Assembly: GCA_013288325.1 (NCBI GenBank)
Contig: JABDCB010000014.1
Coordinates: 1 to 56,442, forward strand
From: Bacteroidota bacterium
Lineage (GTDB): Bacteria; Bacteroidota; Bacteroidia; Palsa-965
Reading direction: 5' to 3'
DNA: 56,442 bases
Positions 8,336-16,374 of this stretch are shown here, in pieces. The translations under genes and the position numbers were made by a program. Position 1 is the stretch's first letter; each line of letters starts with the position of its first letter. The notes beneath the pieces are model-generated. The model was not told the origin of the DNA. It ran no database searches and worked only from the letters and a program-made list of their open reading frames with translations.

Positions 8336-8370
8336 AAATCATAAATCTTAATTCTTAAATCATAAATATA
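8336..8370 (+). repeat. AAATCNT heptamer array, right arm of inverted repeat
   Basis: Five head-to-tail heptamers: AAATCAT, AAATCTT, AATTCTT, AAATCAT and AAATATA. It faces the array at 8283-8310 as an inverted copy in the DUF4295/ftsY gap. Confidence 0.65.
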
Positions 8371-8401
8371 AAAGCTTCTCTTTTTTGGAAGAGAAGCTTT
8401 T
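8370..8401 (-). terminator. hairpin terminator after DUF4295
   Basis: Perfect 13-bp stem (AAAAGCTTCTCTT at 8370-8382 with its complement at 8389-8401), 6-nt loop, with the T-run inside the stem end. It lies 21 bp past the DUF4295 stop on the minus strand and would end or weaken transcription before ftsY. Confidence 0.75.
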
Positions 8402-8422
8402 AAATCAGTTCATTGATATACG

Positions 8423-8575
8423 TTATTTGGAAGCCAGGAAATCCTTGATATGGTCGTTATGAACCACTTCTTCCTTAAAGAAATAAGAACCTTTTGGTGA
8501 TTTTACCATTTTAATAACACGGGTGAACTGTCTTCCTTCACCGGTCTTAAGTGTTGCAACTACTTTCTTTGCCAT
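8423..8575 (-). CDS. DUF4295 family protein
   Basis: A 50-residue basic protein, MAKKVVATLKTGEGRQFTRV onward, ending FLASK. I recognise it as DUF4295, a small family found in Bacteroidota and encoded next to rpmG and ftsY. Its size, charge and position suggest a ribosome-associated factor, but no function is established to my knowledge. The ATG is 12 bp after the rpmG stop, so the two are co-transcribed. A hairpin terminator follows. Confidence 0.9.
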   Translation of the reverse strand: MAKKVVATLKTGEGRQFTRVIKMVKSPKGSYFFKEEVVHNDHIKDFLASK

Positions 8576-8587
8576 GGGTCAGAGATA

Positions 8588-8770
8588 TTATTTGATTTCT
8601 TTATGAACAGTCATTTTCTTCAGGATAGGATTGAATTTCTTCAGTTCCATCCGGTCAGGATCGTTCTTTTTGTTTTTGGTAGTGATATACCGGGATGTTC
8701 CTGGTTTACCGCTTTCCTTGTGTTCTGTACATTCGAGGATCACTTGGATCCGGCTGCCTTTCTTTGCCAT
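8588..8770 (-). CDS. rpmG: 50S ribosomal protein L33
   Basis: The 60-residue product starts [18 protein letters not shown] and ends with the typical [15 protein letters not shown]. It has a single cysteine, so it is the zinc-free (C-minus) form. A promoter box lies at 8857-8864. In relatives rpmG normally follows rpmB directly; here an aminopeptidase gene lies between them, and rpmG has its own promoter and leader. Confidence 0.96.
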   Translation of the reverse strand: MAKKGSRIQVILECTEHKESGKPGTSRYITTKNKKNDPDRMELKKFNPILKKMTVHKEIK

Positions 8771-8850
8771 GTCTATTGGTATTTAACCGGTTTATATTCC
8801 CTGATTTTCAGAAAGTTAGTATTCCTGAGTACAGTTGGATAATATAAAAC

Positions 8851-8864
8851 GGGTTGCAAATGTA
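8851..8864 (-). promoter_or_regulatory. rpmG promoter with TTTGCAACCC start region
   Basis: TACATTTG (8857-8864) followed by CAACCC on the minus strand. The block TTTGCAACCC plus GTTTTA a few bases later also occurs before rpmB (10644-10653), which suggests a shared initiation or leader element for ribosomal protein genes. Confidence 0.65.
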
Positions 8865-8895
8865 GTTTTTTTTTGTGTACCAGCAAAGAATACGC

Positions 8896-10305
8896 TCATT
8901 TTTCCACTGCTGGAAGCGGAAAAAGTCGTTTTTCTTTCATTATCTTCTCTATTTCATCCGCCTTGGATGGTAATGAAGCGCTCAGGTTTTCTGGCTTTCC
9001 GGTCGTAATCAGGATATCATCTTCTATCCGGATCCCTATGTTCCACCACTTTTTATCGCAATCTGATCCTTCCGGTATATATATTCCGGGCTCCACGGTA
9101 ATCACATTTCCGGGTTTTAGCTTCCCGTATAAGCCGGCATCGTGTACATCCAGACCCAGATAATGTGAAGTGCCATGGAAAAAATACTTCATAGCTTCTA
9201 TTTCGTTCTTTATAATACCGAGCTCTTTCATTCTTTTGGATATGACTGCAAAAGCGGCTTTGTGTGCGGCCCGAAACTCGTTGCCTTCCAAACAAGCGTT
9301 GATTCCGGCCATCTGGGCGTCATAAACAATATCATAGATCTGGCGTTGTTCGGTGCTGAAATGTCCGTTTACCGGCAAAGACCGTGTTACATCGGCTGTA
9401 TAACCATGGTATTCGGCTCCGGCATCCAGTACCAGAATATCATTGTTACGACAGTGTCTTCTGTTTTCAATGTAATGAAGGATACAGCTGTTTTCTCCCG
9501 AACCCACAATACTGGGATATCCGGGATATTCCGATCCCCTCACTTTGAATCCATATTCGATAATGGCCTGGGCCTGGTATTCGGTCATAGTGGTATCAAG
9601 CGATTTCATGAGCGATGCATGCGATTCACAGGTAATATTGATAGCCTTGCGAAGCAACTTCATTTCTTCCGGGGTCTTTACTTCTCTCAGCACAGCCATA
9701 AGCTGGATCAGGTTATAGCTGTCCTTGGTTTTTAAATTGGCGGTCTTGGTCCGGTAGTGTTTTACCAGGCTGAAAAGATCTCCCCTGTCGTTCTTATCAT
9801 CGCGCATATCGTCTTTCGGCTCTATACAATAGATCTTACGAAAGCGTTCGAAGCCGATAGATATATCGGCAAACTGACCGTTGAGCAAGGCATGTTTGAA
9901 ACCGAGAATATTTTTAACCCCGTCGGTACCGAGCCTGCGTCCTGTCCAGCTTTCCCTAAAGGCATTACGTTCCTGAACAAAGATGAGTTCGTTGGTAAAA
10001 ATGCTGTCGATCTGGATCTTTTCTTTGAACACAAGCAATACGGCATTGGGTTCGGGGTATCCGCTCAGGTAATAGAAATCAGGATCCTGACTGTATTGAT
10101 AATCTACATCATTGGAGCGGTTGCGTTCCGGGTTGGCAAAAAATACAGCTACGCTGCTATCGGGCATCAGCGCCCGCAGGGCTTCCCGTCGGGAGGCATG
10201 AAACTCTTTGGTAAGCAGATCGGTATCGTATTTGAATTTATCCGATTGGCCTATGCTTGCGGTGGCAATAAAAAGAAATAAGGAGAGAAGTAGGTTTCTA
10301 TGCAT
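8896..10305 (-). CDS. secreted Xaa-Pro aminopeptidase (aminopeptidase P, M24B)
   Basis: Removes an N-terminal residue linked to proline. A signal peptide covers residues 1-20 (ends ATASIGQ). The AMP_N domain covers about 25-180 and the pita-bread catalytic domain about 205-460. The dinuclear metal ligands are all present: D294 and D305 (VLDAGAEYHGYTADVTRS), H381 (GTSHYLGLDVHD), E405 (VEPGIYI) and E428 (IRIEDD). Length 469 is normal for the exported Bacteroidota form. The gene interrupts the rpmB/rpmG pair; a hairpin between it and rpmB separates the transcripts. Confidence 0.95.
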   Translation of the reverse strand: MHRNLLLSLFLFIATASIGQSDKFKYDTDLLTKEFHASRREALRALMPDSSVAVFFANPERNRSNDVDYQYSQDPDFYYLSGYPEPNAVLLVFKEKIQIDSIFTNELIFVQERNAFRESWTGRRLGTDGVKNILGFKHALLNGQFADISIGFERFRKIYCIEPKDDMRDDKNDRGDLFSLVKHYRTKTANLKTKDSYNLIQLMAVLREVKTPEEMKLLRKAINITCESHASLMKSLDTTMTEYQAQAIIEYGFKVRGSEYPGYPSIVGSGENSCILHYIENRRHCRNNDILVLDAGAEYHGYTADVTRSLPVNGHFSTEQRQIYDIVYDAQMAGINACLEGNEFRAAHKAAFAVISKRMKELGIIKNEIEAMKYFFHGTSHYLGLDVHDAGLYGKLKPGNVITVEPGIYIPEGSDCDKKWWNIGIRIEDDILITTGKPENLSASLPSKADEIEKIMKEKRLFPLPAVEK

Positions 10306-10316
10306 AAGGACAAAAG

Positions 10317-10350
10317 AAAAACGTTGCTACACGAAGGTAACAACGTTTTT
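10317..10350. terminator. terminator hairpin after rpmB
   Basis: Stem of 14 bp with one mismatch (AAAAACGTTG at 10317-10326 pairs with CAACGTTTTT at 10341-10350), loop ACGAAG. It lies 17 bp past the rpmB stop and just upstream of the aminopeptidase ATG. Confidence 0.75.
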
Positions 10351-10366
10351 CAGAAAAAAGGGGTCT

Positions 10367-10606
10367 TTATTTCGTAGTATAACCTTTTGCGCGTGCTTCC
10401 TTCAGACAGGCATAAATGCCGTTCTTGGTCACATTCCGAAGAGCGGAAGTAGATACCTTAAGGGTTATCGTTTCGCCGGTTTCAGGAATGAAGAAAGTCT
10501 TCACCTTCAGGTTTACATTGAATTTTCTCTTGGTTTTACGGTTTGAAAAGGATACAAGGTGACCTGTAATGGCCTTTTTACCGGTTAGTTCACATATTTT
10601 CGACAT
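10367..10606 (-). CDS. rpmB: 50S ribosomal protein L28
   Basis: The 79-residue product has the L28 start MSKICELTGKKAITGH, the basic SNRKTKRKFNVNL motif and the C-terminal KVSTSALRNVTKNGIYACL. It has no CxxC zinc pairs. It is the first gene of the ribosomal cluster but is transcribed as a single unit, with a terminator right after it. A TTTGCAACCC element lies 38 bp upstream. Confidence 0.96.
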   Translation of the reverse strand: MSKICELTGKKAITGHLVSFSNRKTKRKFNVNLKVKTFFIPETGETITLKVSTSALRNVTKNGIYACLKEARAKGYTTK

Positions 10607-10643
10607 GGTAATTCGTTTTAAATGCTCTTAATATTCTAAAACA

Positions 10644-10660
10644 GGGTTGCAAAGAAACAA
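10644..10660 (-). promoter_or_regulatory. rpmB promoter region with TTTGCAACCC element
   Basis: TTTCTTTG (one base off TAnnTTTG), then CAACCC and TGTTTTA. The TTTGCAACCC block (10644-10653) matches the rpmG start region. Confidence 0.5.
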
Positions 10661-10687
10661 AATTTTATTGAAATAGCCAAAAAAACA

Positions 10688-12175
10688 CTAAAACTGAAGA
10701 TAAATTGGCATCACCCGTTCGGCAGTACCTACTTGTATTACAATCCAGATAACCAGGGCTAAAACCACTACCCGGCCAATGAGTGGAAGCTTTTCCAGCG
10801 CCATTTGAGTGAATAATTCAGCTTTTTTAGGCATCGCATGCAGGATAAATGCAAGCGCCATCATGCCAAAAACGGTTTTATAATTGGATACCAGGGGTTG
10901 AAAGGCAGAAGCATCGAAATTGTAAAACAACTGATGCAGGATAATACCGGCTTTTTCAAAACTATCGGCTTTGAAAAAGATCCAGCAAAAACAGACAAAA
11001 TGGAAGGTGATGATAAAGCCGATCACCTTTTGGGTATTGAGATAAAGGGCCGATCGTACCTTTTTAACCTTTCCGAAAAGCTCCATTCTCATCTTATCAA
11101 AGGCCAGCGCTGTTCCATGCAGCCCTCCCCATACAATAAAGTTCCAGCTGGCTCCATGCCACAAGCCTCCGAGAAGCATGGTGGTAAACAGATTGAGGTA
11201 TTGACGAAACTTACCCTTGCGGTTTCCACCCAGCGGTATATAAAGGTAATCGCGTAACCAGGATGAAAGGGAGATATGCCATCTTCTCCAAAACTCAGTA
11301 ATGCTGGTGCTTTGGTAAGGAGAATCGAAATTGACAGGTATCTGAAATCCCATCCAGCGGGCCATACCGATGGCCATATCGCTATAGCCCGAGAAATCGC
11401 AATAGATAACCAATGCATAGCCGTACACACCAAAAAGACATTCGATGCCGCTATGCCGGGCAGGATCATTGAAAATATACTCTACATAATTCACATAGAT
11501 ATAATCGGAAATAACGGCTTTCTTGAACAATCCGCCCAGAATAAGATAAAGCCCCTTTGCAATATCTTCCCGGCTGATATTAATTTCCTGACGAATCTGA
11601 GGGATAAAATCGGATGCCCTTACAATAGGACCCATGACAAGCTTGGGGAAAAAGGAAAGAAAGAAGCAATAATCCCAGAAACTTTTAACCGGTTTGAAAT
11701 GCCCCCGATATACATCAATTGTATAACTCAGATTTTCGAACGTATAAAAGGAAATACCGATTGGCAGGATCAGATGAAGCGGCTGTATGCTTCCTCCTGT
11801 AGTTTCGTTGATAATGTGAATAAAGAAATCAGTGTATTTAAACCAAAACAACAGCCCCAGATTAATGATGACGCTGAATGCGAGTAATAGTTTTTTACGA
11901 AAAGGCTCCGAAGTGCGGTCTATCCAATTGGACAGATTAAAATCGACCACCGCTGAAAGAATAATAAGCAGGAAATAGAATCCGCAAGCTTTATAAAAGA
12001 AGAAGAGCGAAAAGACGGTGAACAGCAGTACACGGGTAAGCTTACGCTTGTGAACAAACTGATAGAAAAGCAAAAATGCAAAAAAGAAGAAAAGAAAGAA
12101 ACCGCTGTTGAACAGCAACGGATCCTTTGGGTTATAAACCAAAGACTGAATCAGCTTATGGAAATCGATATGCAC
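10688..12175 (-). CDS. MBOAT family O-acyltransferase (AlgI-like)
   Basis: Multispanning membrane acyltransferase of 495 residues. The MBOAT signature is complete: EFWRRWHISLSSWLRDYLY with H300 and GGLWHGASWNFIVWGGLHG with the catalytic H340. Relatives (AlgI, DltB, PatA) move acyl groups, usually acetyl, across the membrane onto polysaccharide or wall polymers together with SGNH partners. Two SGNH genes lie directly upstream on the same strand (gap 21 bp), which supports that role. The acceptor polymer cannot be read from the window, and no glycosyltransferases are adjacent. Confidence 0.94.
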   Translation of the reverse strand: MHIDFHKLIQSLVYNPKDPLLFNSGFFLFFFFAFLLFYQFVHKRKLTRVLLFTVFSLFFFYKACGFYFLLIILSAVVDFNLSNWIDRTSEPFRKKLLLAFSVIINLGLLFWFKYTDFFIHIINETTGGSIQPLHLILPIGISFYTFENLSYTIDVYRGHFKPVKSFWDYCFFLSFFPKLVMGPIVRASDFIPQIRQEINISREDIAKGLYLILGGLFKKAVISDYIYVNYVEYIFNDPARHSGIECLFGVYGYALVIYCDFSGYSDMAIGMARWMGFQIPVNFDSPYQSTSITEFWRRWHISLSSWLRDYLYIPLGGNRKGKFRQYLNLFTTMLLGGLWHGASWNFIVWGGLHGTALAFDKMRMELFGKVKKVRSALYLNTQKVIGFIITFHFVCFCWIFFKADSFEKAGIILHQLFYNFDASAFQPLVSNYKTVFGMMALAFILHAMPKKAELFTQMALEKLPLIGRVVVLALVIWIVIQVGTAERVMPIYLQF

Positions 12176-12196
12176 TTGATGTGATTTATTGAGTCT

Positions 12197-13462
12197 TTAG
12201 CTGTGGGAGTAATGTTTATATCCCTTTTTCAATGCTTTATAAAATAAGCCTCCCTGAATAACATAGCCTGTTCCTGAAAAATGTACCCGGTCGCGCGCCG
12301 ACAGATGGGCGAGATACCATTTGGCCATAGAACCATATCCACCCATGATATCATATAAGTCCCACCAGGCACATCCATGGTTTTCGGCATAATCGATAAC
12401 GGTATTGCGGGCAATGGTCATGTTGGGATTCTTCACCCTTCCTTTTCTTGATTTATGAAACGAGTCTCCGGGAGTGGTGAGTAATATCTCCACATTTGGA
12501 TTCCGGGCCCTGATTCCGGAAACAAGGGTATCGATGTTTCGTTCAAACAGCTCTTTATCAAACGTGCCTCCGAAGCCTTCGTTGGTACCCATGGAAATGA
12601 TGATGAGATCGGGTTGCAGGTAGCTGAGTTGTTCCTGAAAATGCTGACTCATATTAAAGTGGCGGAACTCGGCACCGTTTACGCCTATCATACTATAAAG
12701 TACACCTGGTTTATCATTCTCAAGCAACATGCCGTATATTCTGGAACAACCAGAATCCTGTCCTACACAACGTATCATCAACTGGTGCATGGGGGTACTG
12801 AACAGGGCCGATGATGCATAAGGGCTTTTATCTGTTTTCTGTGCGTCGATATTTCCTATTTTACAATTCAGACTGTCGCATACCACATAGCTGAAATTGC
12901 CCAGACCTTTTTCATGAAACAAGGTAAACCGGTTAAAACTGTAATCCAGCTTGCCCTGATTTTTGACTAGCAGCGATAAGGTTGCATTGGTATCTCTCGT
13001 CTCAATAGTAAACCCTCCTACTCCTATCGGCAAACGCTGATCGGGAAATACATTTCTTTTGCTTTCCCATTTTACATTGCTGGTGGATTTGTAGCTGGCG
13101 GGTTCATTGGATTTGGCAACGCGGTAAGGAAACACAAAGCCTCTTCCGGCATTCCCAAAGTCGAGCTGGATTAGCTGTCGTATGGTGCCGGAAAAAAGAT
13201 CGGCTTGTATATGGGAGTCGCCTATATGCACGATATTGATACGGGTTCGTTTACCATTTTTGAGATCTGCCAGTTTTTTATAAAAAGACTTCATTGAAAG
13301 ACTATCGTTATGAACCATATTCAGATCGGACCGGATAAAAGGGTAACGTCTCAGTAAAGAGTCTATATCCGGAACCTGTGCTTGCAGGCAATTAAAAGAA
13401 ATGAATACGAGCAGTGGAATAAAAAACCACTTATTGCACCTTAGAATCTTTCTTGAATTCAC
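12197..13462 (-). CDS. secreted SGNH/GDSL hydrolase-fold protein (second of pair)
   Basis: SGNH esterase fold with GDSH in IVHIGDSHIQADLF (block I), SMGTNEGFGG (block III) and DRVHFSGTGY with the catalytic-type His (block V). I place the start at a GTG (13462), giving 421 residues with a signal peptide ending FNCLQAQ. The open frame extends to 13552, but that would overlap the upstream gene by 122 bp and put about 30 non-hydrophobic residues before the signal peptide. The overlap with the upstream SGNH gene is then 32 bp. It probably transfers or removes acyl groups in the periplasm together with the MBOAT protein. The start is uncertain. Confidence 0.85.
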   Translation of the reverse strand: MNSRKILRCNKWFFIPLLVFISFNCLQAQVPDIDSLLRRYPFIRSDLNMVHNDSLSMKSFYKKLADLKNGKRTRINIVHIGDSHIQADLFSGTIRQLIQLDFGNAGRGFVFPYRVAKSNEPASYKSTSNVKWESKRNVFPDQRLPIGVGGFTIETRDTNATLSLLVKNQGKLDYSFNRFTLFHEKGLGNFSYVVCDSLNCKIGNIDAQKTDKSPYASSALFSTPMHQLMIRCVGQDSGCSRIYGMLLENDKPGVLYSMIGVNGAEFRHFNMSQHFQEQLSYLQPDLIIISMGTNEGFGGTFDKELFERNIDTLVSGIRARNPNVEILLTTPGDSFHKSRKGRVKNPNMTIARNTVIDYAENHGCAWWDLYDIMGGYGSMAKWYLAHLSARDRVHFSGTGYVIQGGLFYKALKKGYKHYSHS

Positions 13463-14843
13463 TGACGAGATAATTATATAATAAACTTCCCACTTTTCGG
13501 GCCCCTTTTGAATTGAAATGTGTGTAGTCGGTATTCGCAAATACGGTATCACCCTTTACCCATTTGATCATAGAACCCTCTCCTCCCATGGCTTCATAAA
13601 AATTCCAGAACGAGGTATGTGTGCTTTTGGCCACCCTTCGTTGTGATTCGATTACCACCGGTATGGAAGGATCCGTAACATATTGTCCCTCTATCCGGGT
13701 TGATTTGTCACCCGCTCCTATGATGAGGATACTAGCCCCGGGAAAACAGTTTTGAAGATGCTTAACTACTTCTGTCATGCCCCGTTCGTACCAGGAATAG
13801 TCTCTTACTTTATCATTCACCACATTAACGCCGTAGTGAAGTATGATCAGATCGTAATGAAGGTATTTGTTAAGACCGGAGAGTACAGCATAAGGCATTT
13901 TGGTGAGCGGCATACCCGAGTTGCCCCGGAAAGAAAGATTATCCAGAACGATACCGCTGTCACCTTCCATCGAAAATCCATATACATTGAGCGGAGTGGC
14001 GCAATTGAAACTTACTTTGAGGCCCTGTACTGATTTTGGACACAGACATAGTTCGTTTACTGCTGCAGTGCCATCCAGCTGGATGGATTTGCTTTCGTTA
14101 AGAGAAACCGAATTCTTTGCATCTGAGCGTCCATAGAACAAACGGACTGAACCAAAACGATTCAGGTGTTTCCTGCCTACTGCCGTATACTTAACCCAGC
14201 TTTCGTTTCCACTGGATGTACTATCACCTTCGGAAGAGGAAGAATAAGGCACAAAGGTATGGCCGGTGATACCTAATCCATGTTCGGCAGGCACAGCATC
14301 CATCAAGGTGAAATCTTTCCAGTTGGGAGAAAAAGAATGGATGATGCTTTGACGGAACCCGGCTACGATACTCGTTACCGGCATAAAGCCTACCCCATCC
14401 CCACCGAAACGGTCTTGCAGAAGGCTTCTGAAATCCTGGGTAATAAGATCACCTTCTATCATCGAATCGCCGAAATAAGCGATCCGTACTTTTTTCTTGC
14501 CCTTGCCCAGCTTATTCAACGCGGCAAAAAATGCATGAAGACCTCCGCTGCTATCTGTTCCGAACTGAAGAATGCCAGGGTATTGATCGATGGGAATAGT
14601 CAGATGTGCTTCTTCCGCTACCTTTTTATCCGATGTGCTGTCGGCAGCTGTTTTAACAACCTCATAAGGCTTAACAATAACAGAATCGGCAGATGTGGAA
14701 ATATCGGAAAGGATATTCACTTTTCTTGTTTCAAAAGGTCCCAGCTGCAAGTGAAAAGGAACAAAAGAAAGGATCAGAAGAATGACGATGGCTCCCAGGA
14801 CAAGGAAAAAGGGCTCGTATACTTTATTTTTTTCGGTCTTCAT
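13431..14843 (-). CDS. membrane-anchored SGNH/GDSL hydrolase-fold protein (first of pair)
   Basis: 470 residues with one N-terminal membrane anchor (FFLVLGAIVILLILSFVPF, about 12-30), a linker, then an SGNH domain: YFGDSMIEGDLITQDF (block I), LILHYGVNVV with N (block III) and DYTHFNSKGARKVG (Asp/His, block V). It resembles the periplasmic acyltransfer partners AlgX/AlgJ, DltD or PatB in design, though not closely in sequence by eye. It heads the three-gene unit with the second SGNH gene and the MBOAT gene. A TATCTTTG box lies 16 bp before its ATG. Confidence 0.88.
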   Translation of the reverse strand: MKTEKNKVYEPFFLVLGAIVILLILSFVPFHLQLGPFETRKVNILSDISTSADSVIVKPYEVVKTAADSTSDKKVAEEAHLTIPIDQYPGILQFGTDSSGGLHAFFAALNKLGKGKKKVRIAYFGDSMIEGDLITQDFRSLLQDRFGGDGVGFMPVTSIVAGFRQSIIHSFSPNWKDFTLMDAVPAEHGLGITGHTFVPYSSSSEGDSTSSGNESWVKYTAVGRKHLNRFGSVRLFYGRSDAKNSVSLNESKSIQLDGTAAVNELCLCPKSVQGLKVSFNCATPLNVYGFSMEGDSGIVLDNLSFRGNSGMPLTKMPYAVLSGLNKYLHYDLIILHYGVNVVNDKVRDYSWYERGMTEVVKHLQNCFPGASILIIGAGDKSTRIEGQYVTDPSIPVVIESQRRVAKSTHTSFWNFYEAMGGEGSMIKWVKGDTVFANTDYTHFNSKGARKVGSLLYNYLVSEFKKDSKVQ

Positions 14844-14859
14844 GTTTCAGGGAACTGGT

Positions 14860-14867
14860 CAAAGATA
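14860..14867 (-). promoter_or_regulatory. TAnnTTTG promoter box of the SGNH-SGNH-MBOAT unit
   Basis: TATCTTTG on the minus strand, 16 bp before the ATG at 14843. Confidence 0.65.
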
Positions 14868-14922
14868 AAAGGATTTCAATAGTCATGTGGTGGGCCTTTT
14901 ATTATTTGCCGGTAACGAATGA

Positions 14923-16179
14923 TTAAACGTGCTGTTCGGCCGGAATAAGAATCTTTCTTAACATATTAAGTGCAGCTTCGGCTGAAACTTCAATGTTCCG
15001 CTCCCTGTTATGTCCAAATTGAAATTTACGGGATTGCACAGCACCTCCCGAGGCAACGGCTATCCACACCGTTCCCACCGGCTTTTCGGGTGTTCCTCCC
15101 GATGGGCCTGCAATACCGGAAACGGCAATGGAGTGGTTTACTTTGAGCCTGCTGAGTGCACCCAATGCCATCTCTTCCACTACTTCCTTGCTTACGGCAC
15201 CGAATTGTTCAAGGGTTTGTTTTTTTACTCCTAATAAGTTTTCCTTCTGCTCATAGGAATAGGTTATCACCGATCCTTCATAATAGTCGGATGATCCCGG
15301 AACCCGTGTTATCAGATGAGAGATATACCCTCCTGTGCAGCTTTCTGCAAGTCCCAGCTTTTCTCCACGCCGGCGTAATTCCGTGCCAACAATTTCTTCC
15401 AGCTTCTCCTCATCGGCTCCGAATATATAAGGAGCAATAAGTTTCCGAAGCTCCGCTTCTTTTTCCGCCAGATGTTTTTGCAAAAGCGACAGATCCGGTC
15501 CTGAAAGTGTCATCCTCAGGCGAACCTTATAAGGCGAGGGTAAGTAAGCCAATGAAATACTGTAAGCTGCCAGACTATCTTCCCATGCCGATATTTTTTC
15601 AGCAAGATCGGATTCTCCTATACCTTGGGTAAGAATGGTACGGTGAAGGATATGTGGTAGTTTGAATTGTTTTTTCAAACGGGGAAGGACTTCTGATTCC
15701 ATAATCCCTTTCATTTCATACGGTACACCGGGCATGGAAATAAACACAGTTCCTTTGTCTTCAAACCACATACCGGGAGCGGTGCCTTGCTTATTCCGGA
15801 GGGCGGTTGAGTTGGAAGGGATATGGGCCTGGAGTTTGTTTATTTCATTTACTGTTTTCCCATAACGGGCAAACATGGCGGTAACATCTTCAAACACTTC
15901 GGGATTAAACACCAGCGAGGTGCCGAAATATTCACAAAGGGTTGTCTTGGTTATATCATCCCGGGTTGGCCCCAGTCCTCCGGTCATCAACACAATGGTG
16001 GCCCGTGAACGGGCTTCGTCCAGAGCCTTGAGGATATTTTGCTTCTTATCGGATACAGAGCTGATCTGGGTAACAAAAATGCCTATTTTGTTCAGTTCCT
16101 GAGCCATCCAGGCTGAATTGGTATCCACTATCTGGCCGATGAGAATCTCATCTCCTATCGTGATGATCTCTGCTAACAT
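14923..16179 (-). CDS. cinA: CinA family protein (MoaB-like domain plus nicotinamide-nucleotide amidase)
   Basis: N-terminal MoaB/MogA-like domain (EIITIGDEILIGQIVDTNS, then TGGLGPTRDD) and C-terminal PncC-type amidase domain (AESCTGGYISHLITRVPGSS, SGIAGPSGGTPEKPVGTVW), the usual full-length architecture. The known activity is recycling of NMN and ADP-ribose pyrophosphate products. I place the start at the ATG at 16179 (418 residues). The longer frame begins with a TTG at 16203 that lies inside the TATCTTTG promoter box and so cannot be in the transcript. Confidence 0.95.
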   Translation of the reverse strand: MLAEIITIGDEILIGQIVDTNSAWMAQELNKIGIFVTQISSVSDKKQNILKALDEARSRATIVLMTGGLGPTRDDITKTTLCEYFGTSLVFNPEVFEDVTAMFARYGKTVNEINKLQAHIPSNSTALRNKQGTAPGMWFEDKGTVFISMPGVPYEMKGIMESEVLPRLKKQFKLPHILHRTILTQGIGESDLAEKISAWEDSLAAYSISLAYLPSPYKVRLRMTLSGPDLSLLQKHLAEKEAELRKLIAPYIFGADEEKLEEIVGTELRRRGEKLGLAESCTGGYISHLITRVPGSSDYYEGSVITYSYEQKENLLGVKKQTLEQFGAVSKEVVEEMALGALSRLKVNHSIAVSGIAGPSGGTPEKPVGTVWIAVASGGAVQSRKFQFGHNRERNIEVSAEAALNMLRKILIPAEQHV

Positions 16180-16200
16180 AAACCTAGAATTAATTTTAAG

Positions 16201-16208
16201 CAAAGATA
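16201..16208 (-). promoter_or_regulatory. TAnnTTTG promoter box of cinA (decides its start)
   Basis: TATCTTTG on the minus strand, 21 bp before the chosen ATG, with TTTA 20 bp upstream at the -33 position. It overlaps the alternative TTG start and rules it out. Confidence 0.7.
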
Positions 16209-16374
16209 CGGGTTCTCTGGCAGCTGCTTAAACACGTGTAAATGAGTTTATAACCGATTGTCAGGTAGCTTATCAGGCTCCTTCCGGGTTCATAAGATCA
16301 TCAAAAAGTTAAACCTGAAAAAAGTTTGGCAGAATATTTGTAATTTGCCCGTCACAGACTAAATCTGTTAACCT

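Noticed and set aside
16180-16203. TTG start for CinA eight codons upstream
   Set aside because: It overlaps the TATCTTTG promoter box, so it would not be transcribed.
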